52,705 nt of DNA from Pseudomonadota bacterium. Lineage in GTDB: Bacteria > Pseudomonadota > Gammaproteobacteria > Berkiellales > Berkiellaceae. Positions 8,608 through 16,870 of the stretch are shown here, in pieces. The translations under genes were made by a program, and so were the position numbers. Each line of letters opens with the position of its first letter. The first letter of the stretch is position 1. The notes under the pieces are model-generated. The model searched no databases, was not told the DNA's origin, and saw nothing but the letters and a program-made list of their open reading frames with translations. Location of the stretch: contig JAFECS010000023.1 of NCBI GenBank assembly GCA_018241965.1, positions 1 to 52,705 of the forward strand, read 5' to 3'.

Positions 8608-8627
8608 TTTGTCAAAATTTTGACAAA
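8608..8627. promoter_or_regulatory. Perfect 20-base palindrome abutting the -35 box
   Basis: A perfectly self-complementary 20-mer containing GTCAA-N4-TTGAC (8611-8624) touches the -35 box of the paralog 5 promoter and ends two bases before the stop of the upstream gene. It could be an operator for a dimeric regulator. It has no useful T run, so a terminator role is less likely. Confidence 0.45.
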
Positions 8628-8629
8628 AC

Positions 8630-9412
8630 TTAATTAAAATTTCTAACAATCGCAAAAATCACCGCCTGGGTTTTGGGTTGCAATTCAGCATTGGTGATAG
8701 GATTGATAACGCCATCAGTATACACTTTATCTATTTCCATGGTTTTACCTTTAGAATGAAGTTGGTATTCCATTCTCATGGTAAACGCTGTGCAATAAAG
8801 AGGGACTTCAATACCAATACCACTTAAAAAGCGGTAGATCCATTTTTCATTATATAAATATAAAGGTGGCACTTGTGGGCCATTGGTGGTCAAATTCACC
8901 TCAAACGTATCTTGCGCTGTTTCTATGCCTAAACGAACATAAGGCATCAGATATTCTGTAATTTGATAACCGCCGCGAAAGGTAAAACCTGTGATCCAAC
9001 TGCGATGATATTGAGAGGTTCCTTGCCAATTAAAAAGATTAGCCGGATCAGAAAATGCAAACGATTGGGTTTCATCTAGAGGATGATGTTCTAAGCTGAG
9101 CTCACCGCCTAGCAACCATTTTTGGCATTTGCCTTGGTAACCCGCAAAAAGGCCATATATAGCACCCGTGTCGCTAGAGTCTCTGACCACATCGGTTTGC
9201 CAAATTCTGGGGAAACCACCGTAGCTTGTAAAAACATTTAAAGAACCTTCTCTGTCGGCATAACCACCCATCAACCCCAGTAAAAAATTCTTTTCCCAGC
9301 GTTTAACCCATACTTTTTCAGGCCAATGTGTTTCCCAAGGATGTGCTGCAAACAAAGTTGTTGATGAACACAACAGCGCTAGCAAACTCAAGGAAGAAAC
9401 AGTTTTTTTCAT
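8630..9412 (-). CDS. Outer-membrane beta-barrel protein, array paralog 4
   Basis: I start this gene at ATG 9412, which gives a standard signal peptide MKKTVSSLSLLALLC... cut after LFA and has GGA eight bases upstream. An in-frame ATG at 9451 would add 13 non-signal residues and overlap the upstream gene. The mature protein (about 238 residues) has an extra Trp/Lys-rich stretch of some 20 residues before the first strand KNFLLGLMGGY. It keeps GYQGKCQKWLLGGE, an FSD loop motif, GGYQITEYLMPYVRLG and FTMRMEYQLHSKG, and ends ...IVRNFN. It follows the 9439-10218 gene by 26 bases and is probably translated from the same transcript. Confidence 0.88.
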   Translation of the reverse strand: MKKTVSSLSLLALLCSSTTLFAAHPWETHWPEKVWVKRWEKNFLLGLMGGYADREGSLNVFTSYGGFPRIWQTDVVRDSSDTGAIYGLFAGYQGKCQKWLLGGELSLEHHPLDETQSFAFSDPANLFNWQGTSQYHRSWITGFTFRGGYQITEYLMPYVRLGIETAQDTFEVNLTTNGPQVPPLYLYNEKWIYRFLSGIGIEVPLYCTAFTMRMEYQLHSKGKTMEIDKVYTDGVINPITNAELQPKTQAVIFAIVRNFN

Positions 9413-9438
9413 TTGAAAGTCCATTTTCAAAAGAGTGT

Positions 9439-10218
9439 TTAGATATTCCATACCGCTGAAATTTTAGCTATCTGCGTTCTTGGGTTCATTTTATTCATAA
9501 AAAATGGATTAAAACCCAAATTATCATTAATACCGCCCAAAGCCTCGGTATTTTTAGCTCTTGATTGATAATTATATTCAGCGCGTAATCCTATAAACGG
9601 CAAATAAGGCACAGGCACTTCAAAACCTAATCCCAACAGGTAGCGAATTTGTTCGGCATCACCTTGGGTAATCACTCCAAAATTATAAATCGCAGGGTCG
9701 CCAGCAAATGCCACCGTTAAAGTATCTCTGCTTTTTGCAACGCCAACTCGAGCATAGGGCATAAAACAGGGTGTGATTTCATAGCCAAATCGTGCTGAAA
9801 GCGCATAAGTCACATCACGCTCATAACGCGCCATGGCGCTATATCCCAAACCATTTAATCGCACTTGGCCATTGGCATCTGAAAAACCAAAGAAATGTTT
9901 TCTATCCAATTCATCCCAATCAACGCTGAATTCTGCGCCAATAAGAACACGGTCTATCCAAACCTGTGCACCAACAAAAAAGCCACCTAGGTAACCGGTA
10001 TCGGTATAATCTTCAATTAAAAATGAACTGGGAATAGTATTGCCGGGGCTGGTATAAGCCAAGGTGATATCTACATTATCGAGTCTTTCGGCGTAGCCAC
10101 CTGAAACGCCAAATAAAAGATTACCGTCCCAAGGTAAGGGCCACCAATCTTGTGCGTGTGCGCCAGAAAAAGAACCCAGCAACAGTGATAAGCACAAAAG
10201 TGAGCGCATTCTAATCAT
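9439..10218 (-). CDS. Outer-membrane beta-barrel protein, array paralog 3
   Basis: A 259-residue paralog started at ATG 10218, which has AGGTG four bases upstream; a GTG at 10224 and an ATG at 10209 are alternatives. The signal peptide ends after AHA, and the mature start QDWWPLPWDGNLLFG has the usual W-GN-L-G pattern after a short Trp/Pro insertion. It lacks the cysteine conserved in paralogs 4-8 (AQVWIDRVLIGAE replaces GYQ-x-x-C-x-x-WLLG), but keeps the GFSDANG loop, GYEITPCFMPYARVG, LRAEYNYQSRA and a C-terminal VWNI. It begins a likely two-gene unit with 8630-9412 and has its own promoter candidate. Confidence 0.88.
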   Translation of the reverse strand: MIRMRSLLCLSLLLGSFSGAHAQDWWPLPWDGNLLFGVSGGYAERLDNVDITLAYTSPGNTIPSSFLIEDYTDTGYLGGFFVGAQVWIDRVLIGAEFSVDWDELDRKHFFGFSDANGQVRLNGLGYSAMARYERDVTYALSARFGYEITPCFMPYARVGVAKSRDTLTVAFAGDPAIYNFGVITQGDAEQIRYLLGLGFEVPVPYLPFIGLRAEYNYQSRAKNTEALGGINDNLGFNPFFMNKMNPRTQIAKISAVWNI

Positions 10219-10237
10219 AAACACCTGAGCGATTTAG

Positions 10238-10266
10238 CCTATAGTATTATTACGATTAGTTGTAAA
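10238..10266 (-). promoter_or_regulatory. Promoter candidate for paralogs 3 and 4
   Basis: Minus-strand TTTACA (10261-10266), a 17-base spacer and TATAGG (10238-10243), 20 bases before the ATG at 10218. The predicted leader is very short. A separate TTGACA at 10276-10281 has no good -10 at standard spacing. Confidence 0.4.
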
Positions 10267-10296
10267 ATGCGACTCTGTCAAAAAACAGTCAGTTAT

Positions 10297-11052
10297 TTAA
10301 GAAAAATTCCAAACTGCTGAGAGTTTAAATGACTGCGTTCTGTTATGCATATCACTAACAAAGGTAAAAGCAGGATTAAGTAGACCTAATCCTAGCGAAC
10401 CTTGTGGTTTCAGTGATGAAGCTCTTGAGTGATAAATATATTCTAGCCTCAGTGTCATTGCTGTGTCCCATAAAGGTGTTTCAACACCAACACCAGCAAG
10501 ATAATGCCAATTCCAACGGCTGTCAGAAACAGTAATAGGGTTTGGAGAAATCAAAGGCGTGCTGCTAATTAACGTTAAGTCCAGCGAATCATCGCTGCCT
10601 TCAACCCCTAAGCGAATATAGGGAATAAAATAGGGCGCCATTTCATAAGCCATTCTGCCTGAAATAGCATAGATAGCATCTCTTTCATAAGTGGATTGTG
10701 CATCCCAGCTGAACAAGCCCGCTACATCCGTAAAAACAACATCTCGCGGGGTGTCAGCATCATGCCAATCAACACTCCCTTCTAGACCCCATGTCCATCC
10801 TTGAGATTTTACTTGGTAACCTGCTAGAACACCTGCCCCAAAACCTTTATTGGTATAGCGGTTCTGCGCTTCCAGATTGGGAAAAGATCTGGGGAAATTA
10901 ATCACTGGACTGTAACGCAGACTTAAATCAAGCTCACCACGTCTTTGCACGTAGATCCCTGAAGCACCTACTAACCAGTTACCTTGCCATTGTGCTTGCA
11001 CACATTGGGTGAACAACATCAACGCACTCAATGTTACTTGCCACATTCTCAT
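10297..11052 (-). CDS. Outer-membrane beta-barrel protein, array paralog 2
   Basis: A 251-residue paralog with a 20-residue signal peptide (cleavage after VQA) and mature start QWQGNWLVGASG. It keeps GYQVKSQGWTWGLEGSVDW, where the usual cysteine is serine, the VVFTD loop, YEMAPYFIPYIRLG, MTLRLEYIYHSRA and a C-terminal VWNFS. The ATG has GGAG about nine bases upstream. The preceding transcript ends at a strong terminator only 17 bases upstream of the ATG. A dedicated promoter must therefore overlap that terminator, or the gene depends on read-through; I do not see convincing hexamers in the 78-base gap. Confidence 0.88.
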   Translation of the reverse strand: MRMWQVTLSALMLFTQCVQAQWQGNWLVGASGIYVQRRGELDLSLRYSPVINFPRSFPNLEAQNRYTNKGFGAGVLAGYQVKSQGWTWGLEGSVDWHDADTPRDVVFTDVAGLFSWDAQSTYERDAIYAISGRMAYEMAPYFIPYIRLGVEGSDDSLDLTLISSTPLISPNPITVSDSRWNWHYLAGVGVETPLWDTAMTLRLEYIYHSRASSLKPQGSLGLGLLNPAFTFVSDMHNRTQSFKLSAVWNFS

Positions 11053-11068
11053 GACATTACTCCGCTAC

Positions 11069-11105
11069 AAAAAAAAGCGCCAAGTTGAGGCATCAACTTG
11101 GCGCT
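11069..11105 (-). terminator. Strong intrinsic terminator of the His-rich beta-barrel gene
   Basis: A perfect 13-base stem (11076-11088 with 11093-11105) and 4-base loop is followed on the minus strand by eight T. It lies 25 bases after the stop at 11131 and separates the His-rich gene from the rest of the array. Confidence 0.9.
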
Positions 11106-11130
11106 AAGGACTTTCCCATTAAGGATTTCG

Positions 11131-12228
11131 TTACATGAAGTTCCAAACCCAAGCAATCTTACCGATATGCGTTTCAGGATAACGGAACTTATGGTTACCA
11201 ACCACAGGCAGGAAGTTATCTTCGATGATAACGCTTTCTGTTTTGGTAAAGTTGTACTCAAAACGTATAGTCGAAGCGCCGATATAGGTGGGGAATTCCG
11301 CACCAACACCTGCAACAAAACCATATACATCTTTCTTCCTAGAGCTGAAATCAAATGCTACTCCGGGTACAACACCAGGAACTGGAGAGAATGGAGCAAC
11401 GAGCGACCCATTTACGTTCACTTGATAATTGACTTCATCGCGGCTCATTTGTGCGCCTAAACGAACATAGGGCATAAAAAATGGCGTTACAAAGTAACCT
11501 GCTCTACCAGTAATGGCGTAAATATCGCCCCGGTCATAAAGCAAAGTACCTACTAATGGATTCCCTTGCACGACAGCACCGTTAACAATAACTCCGGTGA
11601 AATCATCCAGGTGTACAAATTGGCGATCTCTTTCAAAGCTTTGAAAATCAACGTTAGCTTCTGCACCAAATAGCCATCGTTTGTAATGATATTGCCAACC
11701 GGCCAGTAAGCTCATCATTACCCCAGCATCGGTGATTTTTGAGCTGGTATCACGATATTGGAAAGGTGATATAAGCGCACCAGGAGCCACACCAACACCT
11801 GGTGGATTTAAAGCACTTGAAACGTAACGGGTTATAAAGTTCTCTTTTTGAGAAGCATACCCTAATGAACCACCGGCCAAGAAATTCCAATCTGGGATCT
11901 CTTCAATCACTTCATACCCATGAAAATGATCATGGAATCCTTTGTGATGCTTGTGATGATGGTGGCGATGATGGTGATGCTTTTTGTGATGTCTATGATG
12001 CTTGTGATGAGCATGTTTTTTATGCTCAGTCTTCGCAGCTTCTGCTGGCTCAGCTGCCTGTTGCTCTGTTTGAGCAGGCGCAGCCGCCTCAGTTTTAGCC
12101 TGAGGTTGAGCCTTTGCAGTCGCAGCAGCAGCTTTTGTTGCAGGTTTTGCGTCTGCAGCATAAGCAACGCCAGCTAAAAATGTTGCTGCGGATAAAGCGG
12201 TAAATGCCAAAACGGATTTCATACGCAT
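11131..12228 (-). CDS. Outer-membrane beta-barrel protein with His-rich periplasmic segment, array paralog 1
   Basis: This 365-residue protein has four parts: a signal peptide of about 24 residues (cleavage after AYA); an Ala/Gln/Glu/Lys-rich linker to about 67; a histidine-rich segment at 69-103 with 21 His in 35 residues; and from about 112 a beta-barrel homologous to the neighbouring seven proteins (WNFLAGGSLGY, WQYHYKRWLFGAE, GRAGYFVTPFFMPYVRLG, STIRFEYNFTKT, ending VWNFM). Because the His-rich part precedes the first strand, it should sit in the periplasm, where it could bind zinc, nickel or copper; that is inference. The array cysteine is absent. The gene is first in transcription order, 257 bases from gcvPB, with its own terminator. 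A weak promoter-like TTAACA-N17-TAAATA lies upstream. Confidence 0.9.
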   Translation of the reverse strand: MRMKSVLAFTALSAATFLAGVAYAADAKPATKAAAATAKAQPQAKTEAAAPAQTEQQAAEPAEAAKTEHKKHAHHKHHRHHKKHHHHRHHHHKHHKGFHDHFHGYEVIEEIPDWNFLAGGSLGYASQKENFITRYVSSALNPPGVGVAPGALISPFQYRDTSSKITDAGVMMSLLAGWQYHYKRWLFGAEANVDFQSFERDRQFVHLDDFTGVIVNGAVVQGNPLVGTLLYDRGDIYAITGRAGYFVTPFFMPYVRLGAQMSRDEVNYQVNVNGSLVAPFSPVPGVVPGVAFDFSSRKKDVYGFVAGVGAEFPTYIGASTIRFEYNFTKTESVIIEDNFLPVVGNHKFRYPETHIGKIAWVWNFM

Positions 12229-12485
12229 GGGAAATCATCCTTAATAACCATGAAACTTTTTTTATTTAAGTTATCAAGTTTATCTTGTTAATCATGCTTT
12301 TAACATGCTGTCACTCCTGTTTCTTTAAGTTTTACTCATTTAATGTTGCAATGCACACTAAATAAGCGCTACTCAAAGACACCTAAATGACACTGTTAAG
12401 AGCATAGCTCCTTAGCCTTTTAACGGCTTCCGAGTCATATTAACTGAAAATAAAGTTAATGCCAAACACTTACACGCATCTCTTT

Positions 12486-13943
12486 TTAAGTTTTCCACAC
12501 TAAATCCAGGTTACGCGCTGCTTTCACCTCATCCAACCGTTTGCAAGGTAAACGACTTGGCGCATTACGTACTTTATCCGGTGCTTTGAGGATGTCTTCT
12601 CTGATGGCTTGCATGGCTTGTACAAACTCATCCAAAGTTTGTTTAGATTCTGTTTCGGTTGGCTCTATTAATAAACACTCAGGGATCAATGTGGGGAAAT
12701 ACGTGGTTGGGGCATAAAAGCCTCTATCCAATAAACTTTTCGCCACATCCATGGCGGTGACACCCTGCTTTTTTGACTCATCTTGCAAGGTGACAATAAA
12801 TTCATGGGTGGCCAGCCGCTGTGGATAAGCCATGGTATAGCCACAGCCTTGAAGTTTTTTCATCAAATAATTTGCGTTTAAGGTGGCAAACTCGCCAACG
12901 CGTTTTAATCCTTGCGCGCCTAGCAATCGAATATAGAGGTATGCACGTAGCAATATACCTACGTTGCCCATAAATGCCGATAACCGACCAATGCTTTGTG
13001 GGCAATCTTTTTCGGTTAACCAAGTATATTGCGCCTGACTATTCACCTTGCGCATTCCTACAATGGGAATGGGCAAGAATGGTTGTAAACGTGCACTCAC
13101 CGCAACAGGGCCAGAACCTGGTCCGCCGCCCCCGTGTGGGGTAGCAAAGGTTTTATGCATGTTCATATGCATGACATCAAACCCCATATCCCCAGGGCGT
13201 ACTTTTCCTAAAATGGCATTTAAATTTGCCCCATCATAATAAAGCAGCCCCCCTGCTTGGTGGATTATTTTTGCAACTTCAATAATATTGCGTTCGAACA
13301 CCCCTAAAGTAGAAGGATTGGTTAACATGATGCCAGCGGTAGTTGGGCCCACTAACGACTTTAAGGCTTCTATATCAATATCCCCATCCTGATTGGTTGG
13401 AACTTGCACCACCTTAAAACCACACATCGCCGCCGTAGCAGGATTGGTGCCATGCGCTCCATCGGGCACTATCATATCAATACGCTCTGTTTGCCCTTTA
13501 TCTTGATGATACGCTTTGATCATTGCACAGCCGGCAAACTCTCCTTGCGCCCCTGCCATAGGTGAAAGACACACCCCTGGCATGCCCGTTATTTCTTTTA
13601 AATAATCTTGGAGTTCATATAAGCATTGTAAAATTCCTTGCGATTGTGATTCACAAGTAAATGGATGATGATTTTTAAATGCCTCCACCATCGCCAAGTG
13701 TTGCACCCCGCGCGGATTGTATTTCATGGTGCAAGAACCTAAAGGATAAAAATGCGTATCAATGCTGAAATTTTGCTGCGATAAGCGTGTGTAGTGGCGC
13801 ACAACTTCTAATTCAGAAAGCGCTGGTAAGATAGGCTCATCTTTGCGTAAGAGATTTTTGTCGATGTTGATGGCACAGGATATTTGGGGTGGTAATTGTG
13901 AAAACGCAGAGCGCCCCTTTTGACTTTTTTCAAATATCAGCAT
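12486..13943 (-). CDS. gcvPB: Glycine dehydrogenase (decarboxylating) subunit 2, P protein
   Basis: GcvPB is the pyridoxal-phosphate-carrying half of the split P protein. It decarboxylates glycine and transfers the aminomethyl group to the lipoyl arm of GcvH. The 485-residue sequence has the PLP lysine K264 in [18 protein letters not shown], followed by the glycine-rich loop, and the DGAHGTNPA and DGANLNAI motifs that bind the cofactor. E. coli has one fused P protein; split versions are common in other bacteria. It is the last gene of the gcvT-H-PA-PB series, separated from gcvPA by 77 bases that hold a perfect 22-base inverted repeat. Confidence 0.97.
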   Translation of the reverse strand: MLIFEKSQKGRSAFSQLPPQISCAINIDKNLLRKDEPILPALSELEVVRHYTRLSQQNFSIDTHFYPLGSCTMKYNPRGVQHLAMVEAFKNHHPFTCESQSQGILQCLYELQDYLKEITGMPGVCLSPMAGAQGEFAGCAMIKAYHQDKGQTERIDMIVPDGAHGTNPATAAMCGFKVVQVPTNQDGDIDIEALKSLVGPTTAGIMLTNPSTLGVFERNIIEVAKIIHQAGGLLYYDGANLNAILGKVRPGDMGFDVMHMNMHKTFATPHGGGGPGSGPVAVSARLQPFLPIPIVGMRKVNSQAQYTWLTEKDCPQSIGRLSAFMGNVGILLRAYLYIRLLGAQGLKRVGEFATLNANYLMKKLQGCGYTMAYPQRLATHEFIVTLQDESKKQGVTAMDVAKSLLDRGFYAPTTYFPTLIPECLLIEPTETESKQTLDEFVQAMQAIREDILKAPDKVRNAPSRLPCKRLDEVKAARNLDLVWKT

Positions 13944-13964
13944 TTTGCTTCCTTGATTTAGAAA

Positions 13965-14013
13965 CCCCTCACCCTAACCCTCTCCCGCAAGGGGAGAGGG
14001 TTAGGGTGAGGGG
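13965..14013. repeat. Palindromic intergenic repeat, 22-base perfect arms
   Basis: Arms at 13965-13986 and 13992-14013 are exact reverse complements around a 5-base loop. The arm begins CCCCTCACCCTAACCC. The same sequence starts the composite element at 26183-26310, so this is a dispersed REP-like repeat. Placed between gcvPA and gcvPB, it could act as an RNA hairpin that tunes expression of the second P subunit. Confidence 0.85.
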
Positions 14014-14020
14014 AAATAAA

Positions 14021-15373
14021 TTACATCATTTCTTTCAAACAATTTACGTAATCAATAATATCTTCATCGGTTTTGGTTTCGGTGACACAAATTAACAGGG
14101 CATTTTTTAATTGCGGATAAACCGTTTCTAAATTAAACCCTGCCGCATATCCCTTATTGGCCATGTGTTCAATAACACTTTGCACGTTCACCGGTAAGGT
14201 TACTGCCACTTCATGAAAATGCTCGCCTGCAAATAAAGGCTTTAAGCCAATGGTGGCTAATTGTTTAATTAAAAATTGGCAACGCTCATAGCAACTTGTG
14301 GCAACACGTTTTAAACCTGTAGATCCTAATAAACTCATATAAATGGTTGCCGCGGTTACCAGTAACCCTTGATTGGTACAAATATTGGAAGTGGCTTTTT
14401 CACGTCTGATATGTTGTTCGCGCGCCTGTAAAGTTAAAGTAAACCCGGTTTTACCTTCACTATCTGTAGTTTTACCTACAATTCTGCCAGGTAATTGTCT
14501 GACGTATTCTTTTCTGGTGCACAAAAATCCCACATACGGCCCACCGCCAGATAAAGGTATTCCCAAGGGTTGACCCTCGCCACAAGCAATATCGGCGCCT
14601 TTTGTTCCCCATTGCCCAGGGGGTGCTAACAAAGCACTAGCAATGGGGTTAGCCACGCCAACAACAATTGCGCTGTTTGCATGCGCAAAATCACTTTGGG
14701 CATGCACGTCTTCAATGCACCCGAAAAAGTTTGGCTGACTTACCACTAAAACATCACAGACTTGATGATGCGCCAAGGTGGTATTTAAAGCATCTAAACT
14801 CATCAACCCTTGCGCATCAAAAGGTACTTCTACCAGATTGATATCATGACCTTTAAGTATTGTTTTTAAGGTGGCTCTATAAAATGGGTTTAAGTTTTGA
14901 CCCACCCAGACTGAATGGCTGGTTTTTTTTCGCTGTAAGCGACAGGCCATTAATATCGCTTCACTTAAAGCGCTGGCACCATCGTATAAAGAAGCATTGG
15001 AGACTTCTTGTCCCATTAATGATGCTATCATTGTCTGATATTCAAAGAGTAATTGTAAGGTTCCTTGGCTGGCTTCTGCTTGATAGGGGGTATAGGCGGT
15101 GAGAAACTCGCCGCGTAAAGTTATATCCCATACTGCTTTGGGAATATGATGCTCATAAGCCCCAGCACCAGTAAAGCACTTATCAATTTGGTGCAATTTT
15201 GTGCGCGTTTGAATCAAACGCGCCGCTTGCATTTCAGATAAACCATCCGGAATATTAAGTTTATCCACGCACAAGGTGGGCGGAATTTCGTTAAACAATC
15301 CGGCAATGGAATCTGTGCCCACCGCTTTTAGCATTTCTTTAATATCACTTTCAGTATGGGGAATGAAGGGCAT
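14021..15373 (-). CDS. gcvPA: Glycine dehydrogenase (decarboxylating) subunit 1, P protein
   Basis: GcvPA is the non-PLP half of the P protein and forms the holoenzyme with GcvPB. The 450-residue protein starts MPFIPHTESDIKEML, the usual GcvPA N terminus, and contains GAGAYEHHIP, TPYQAEASQGTLQ and the GEGQPLGIPLSGGGPYVGF block typical of P proteins. Its ATG shares one base with the gcvH stop (TAATG), which implies translational coupling. Length is normal for the family (about 440-455). Confidence 0.97.
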   Translation of the reverse strand: MPFIPHTESDIKEMLKAVGTDSIAGLFNEIPPTLCVDKLNIPDGLSEMQAARLIQTRTKLHQIDKCFTGAGAYEHHIPKAVWDITLRGEFLTAYTPYQAEASQGTLQLLFEYQTMIASLMGQEVSNASLYDGASALSEAILMACRLQRKKTSHSVWVGQNLNPFYRATLKTILKGHDINLVEVPFDAQGLMSLDALNTTLAHHQVCDVLVVSQPNFFGCIEDVHAQSDFAHANSAIVVGVANPIASALLAPPGQWGTKGADIACGEGQPLGIPLSGGGPYVGFLCTRKEYVRQLPGRIVGKTTDSEGKTGFTLTLQAREQHIRREKATSNICTNQGLLVTAATIYMSLLGSTGLKRVATSCYERCQFLIKQLATIGLKPLFAGEHFHEVAVTLPVNVQSVIEHMANKGYAAGFNLETVYPQLKNALLICVTETKTDEDIIDYVNCLKEMM

Positions 15374-15768
15374 TATTTTTGCTCTTTTTCAATTTTGTGT
15401 TCGTATTCTTCGGCATCCATTAACTCTTCAAACTGCTCTGGATCATCAGGCTGGATCTTAATTAACCATCCTTCATGATAGGGATCTGTATTGATTAACC
15501 CAGGGCTTGAAATTAATTCGCTGTTAACCGCAATCACTTCTCCAGAAATGGGGCTATACAGATCAGAGGCCGCTTTAACAGATTCTATTACCCCAAATTC
15601 TTCCCCTACATGAACTTGGGTTTCAACCTCAGGTAATTCAAGATAAACAATATCGCCAAGTAAGTGTTGGGCATGAGCGGTTATACCAATGGTAATAACA
15701 TCCTCTTCATCTTTACTCGCCCATTCATGTGTTTTTGTATATTTTAATTCTGTGGGAATATTACTCAT
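15373..15768 (-). CDS. gcvH: Glycine cleavage system H protein
   Basis: GcvH carries the lipoyl arm that shuttles the aminomethyl group between P, T and L proteins. Starting at ATG 15768 gives MSNIPTELKYTKTHEW, the standard start, with GGAG five bases upstream. The longer frame to 15816 adds 16 unrelated residues. The lipoyl-lysine is K65 in the ESVKAASD motif. The 131-residue length fits the family. It overlaps gcvPA by one base and follows gcvT by 16 bases. Confidence 0.97.
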   Translation of the reverse strand: MSNIPTELKYTKTHEWASKDEEDVITIGITAHAQHLLGDIVYLELPEVETQVHVGEEFGVIESVKAASDLYSPISGEVIAVNSELISSPGLINTDPYHEGWLIKIQPDDPEQFEELMDAEEYEHKIEKEQK

Positions 15769-15784
15769 ATCAACTCCATTACAC

Positions 15785-16870
15785 TCAATCAAAATTCGCT
15801 TTGCCTTTTTTAACAAAAGGCGGCTTGATTATTTTTGCCTTAATTTTTTTATCACGGATTTGTACCCAAACAGGCGCAGTGGCATGAATTGGAATTCTCG
15901 CCAAGCCGATGCCACAAGAGAGTGTGGGTGAAAAACCGCCACTGGTGAAGATTCCTTGCCATGCCTCATCTTGGCCAGTAATTTTCATTCCCGCACGACA
16001 AACCCCTTTTTCTAACAACACAATCCCTACTAATTGTGCGAGCACGCCTTGGTTTTGTTCTTTTTCAAGTGCTTGTTTACCAATAAAAGCTCTGCCAGGG
16101 TCTTTAAAATCTACCGTCCAAGCGAGATTAGAAACTAAGGGTGATGTGGTTTCATCCATATCTTGCCCATATAAATTAAAACCAGCTTCAAGACGCAAAC
16201 TATCTCTTGCGCCAAGCCCAACAGGTTGCACTTTTTGCGCCATGAGTTTTTGCCAAAAGTTTAACAATTCACTTTCTGGCATCATGATTTCCATGCCCGT
16301 TTCCCCGGTGTAGCCTGTATGGGCAATCATCCAGCCTTCATTTTCAACAAAATGAAATGGTTTTAAATCAAGAGCAGATGCTAATTTTTCTGGTAACACA
16401 GCAGCTACACTCTGCCAAGATTGTGGCCCTTGTATGGCAAGCATACCCAAATCACGTCGCAAATTGATATCTACTGTAAAAGCACTTGCTTTTTCTTTAA
16501 TCCACGCAAGATCTTTATCTTGGGTGGCGGCATTAACCACTAACCTGTATTGATCTTCATTAATGCAGTAAATAATTAAATCGTCTTTAACTCCGCCTTT
16601 ATCATTCAACAGGCAAGTATAAAGTGCTTTATTAGGGGTGAGCTTTTGAACATCATTAGCTACCAGATAACGCAAAAAGGGTTTGGCATCGACGCCTGAG
16701 ATATCAATAATTGCCATGTGAGACACATCAAAGACACCGCAGCCTGTGCGTACGCAATGATGCTCATTGATTTGCGAGCCGTAATGTAAGGGCATCTGCC
16801 AATCAGCGAAATTGACGATAGTTGCCCCTAAGGCGAGATGTGCTTCATATAATGGCGTTCTTTTTAACAC
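15785..16870 (-). CDS. gcvT: Aminomethyltransferase, glycine cleavage T protein
   Basis: GcvT releases ammonia from the aminomethyl-lipoyl intermediate and forms 5,10-methylene-tetrahydrofolate. I start it at GTG 16870 (MLKRTPLYEAHLALGA), which has AAAGGA just upstream and matches the family start. A GTG at 16900 would add ten residues. Diagnostic stretches are FDVSHMAIIDISG, the YTGETGMEIMMP block with the folate-site context, and GLGARDSLRLEAGF. Length is about 361 residues. The start overlaps the end of ubiI by 26 bases, so the gcv genes may be read from the upstream pepP-ubiH-ubiI transcript. Confidence 0.96.
   Translation of the reverse strand: MLKRTPLYEAHLALGATIVNFADWQMPLHYGSQINEHHCVRTGCGVFDVSHMAIIDISGVDAKPFLRYLVANDVQKLTPNKALYTCLLNDKGGVKDDLIIYCINEDQYRLVVNAATQDKDLAWIKEKASAFTVDINLRRDLGMLAIQGPQSWQSVAAVLPEKLASALDLKPFHFVENEGWMIAHTGYTGETGMEIMMPESELLNFWQKLMAQKVQPVGLGARDSLRLEAGFNLYGQDMDETTSPLVSNLAWTVDFKDPGRAFIGKQALEKEQNQGVLAQLVGIVLLEKGVCRAGMKITGQDEAWQGIFTSGGFSPTLSCGIGLARIPIHATAPVWVQIRDKKIKAKIIKPPFVKKGKANFD

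Noticed and set aside
8630..9451. Overlap of paralogs 3 and 4 using the ATG at 9451
   Set aside because: The ATG at 9412 gives a proper signal peptide and ribosome binding site and removes the overlap.
11865..12177. Open frames on both strands across the His-rich tract
   Set aside because: They are low-complexity shadows of the CAT/CAC-rich coding region; the minus-strand frame with signal peptide and barrel homology is the real gene.
12229..12485. Possible small gene or RNA between the His-rich barrel and gcvPB
   Set aside because: I found no ORF with a ribosome binding site and only a 4-base AGCC/GGCT stem; apart from a weak promoter-like match I see nothing firm.
13965..14013. Possible CRISPR or terminator at the CCCTCACCC repeat
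   Set aside because: Only one unit is present, there are no spacers and no T run; it is a dispersed palindromic repeat.
13889..14095. Plus-strand open frame spanning the gcvPB/gcvPA gap
   Set aside because: It runs through the palindromic repeat and the ends of two conserved genes, with no family resemblance.
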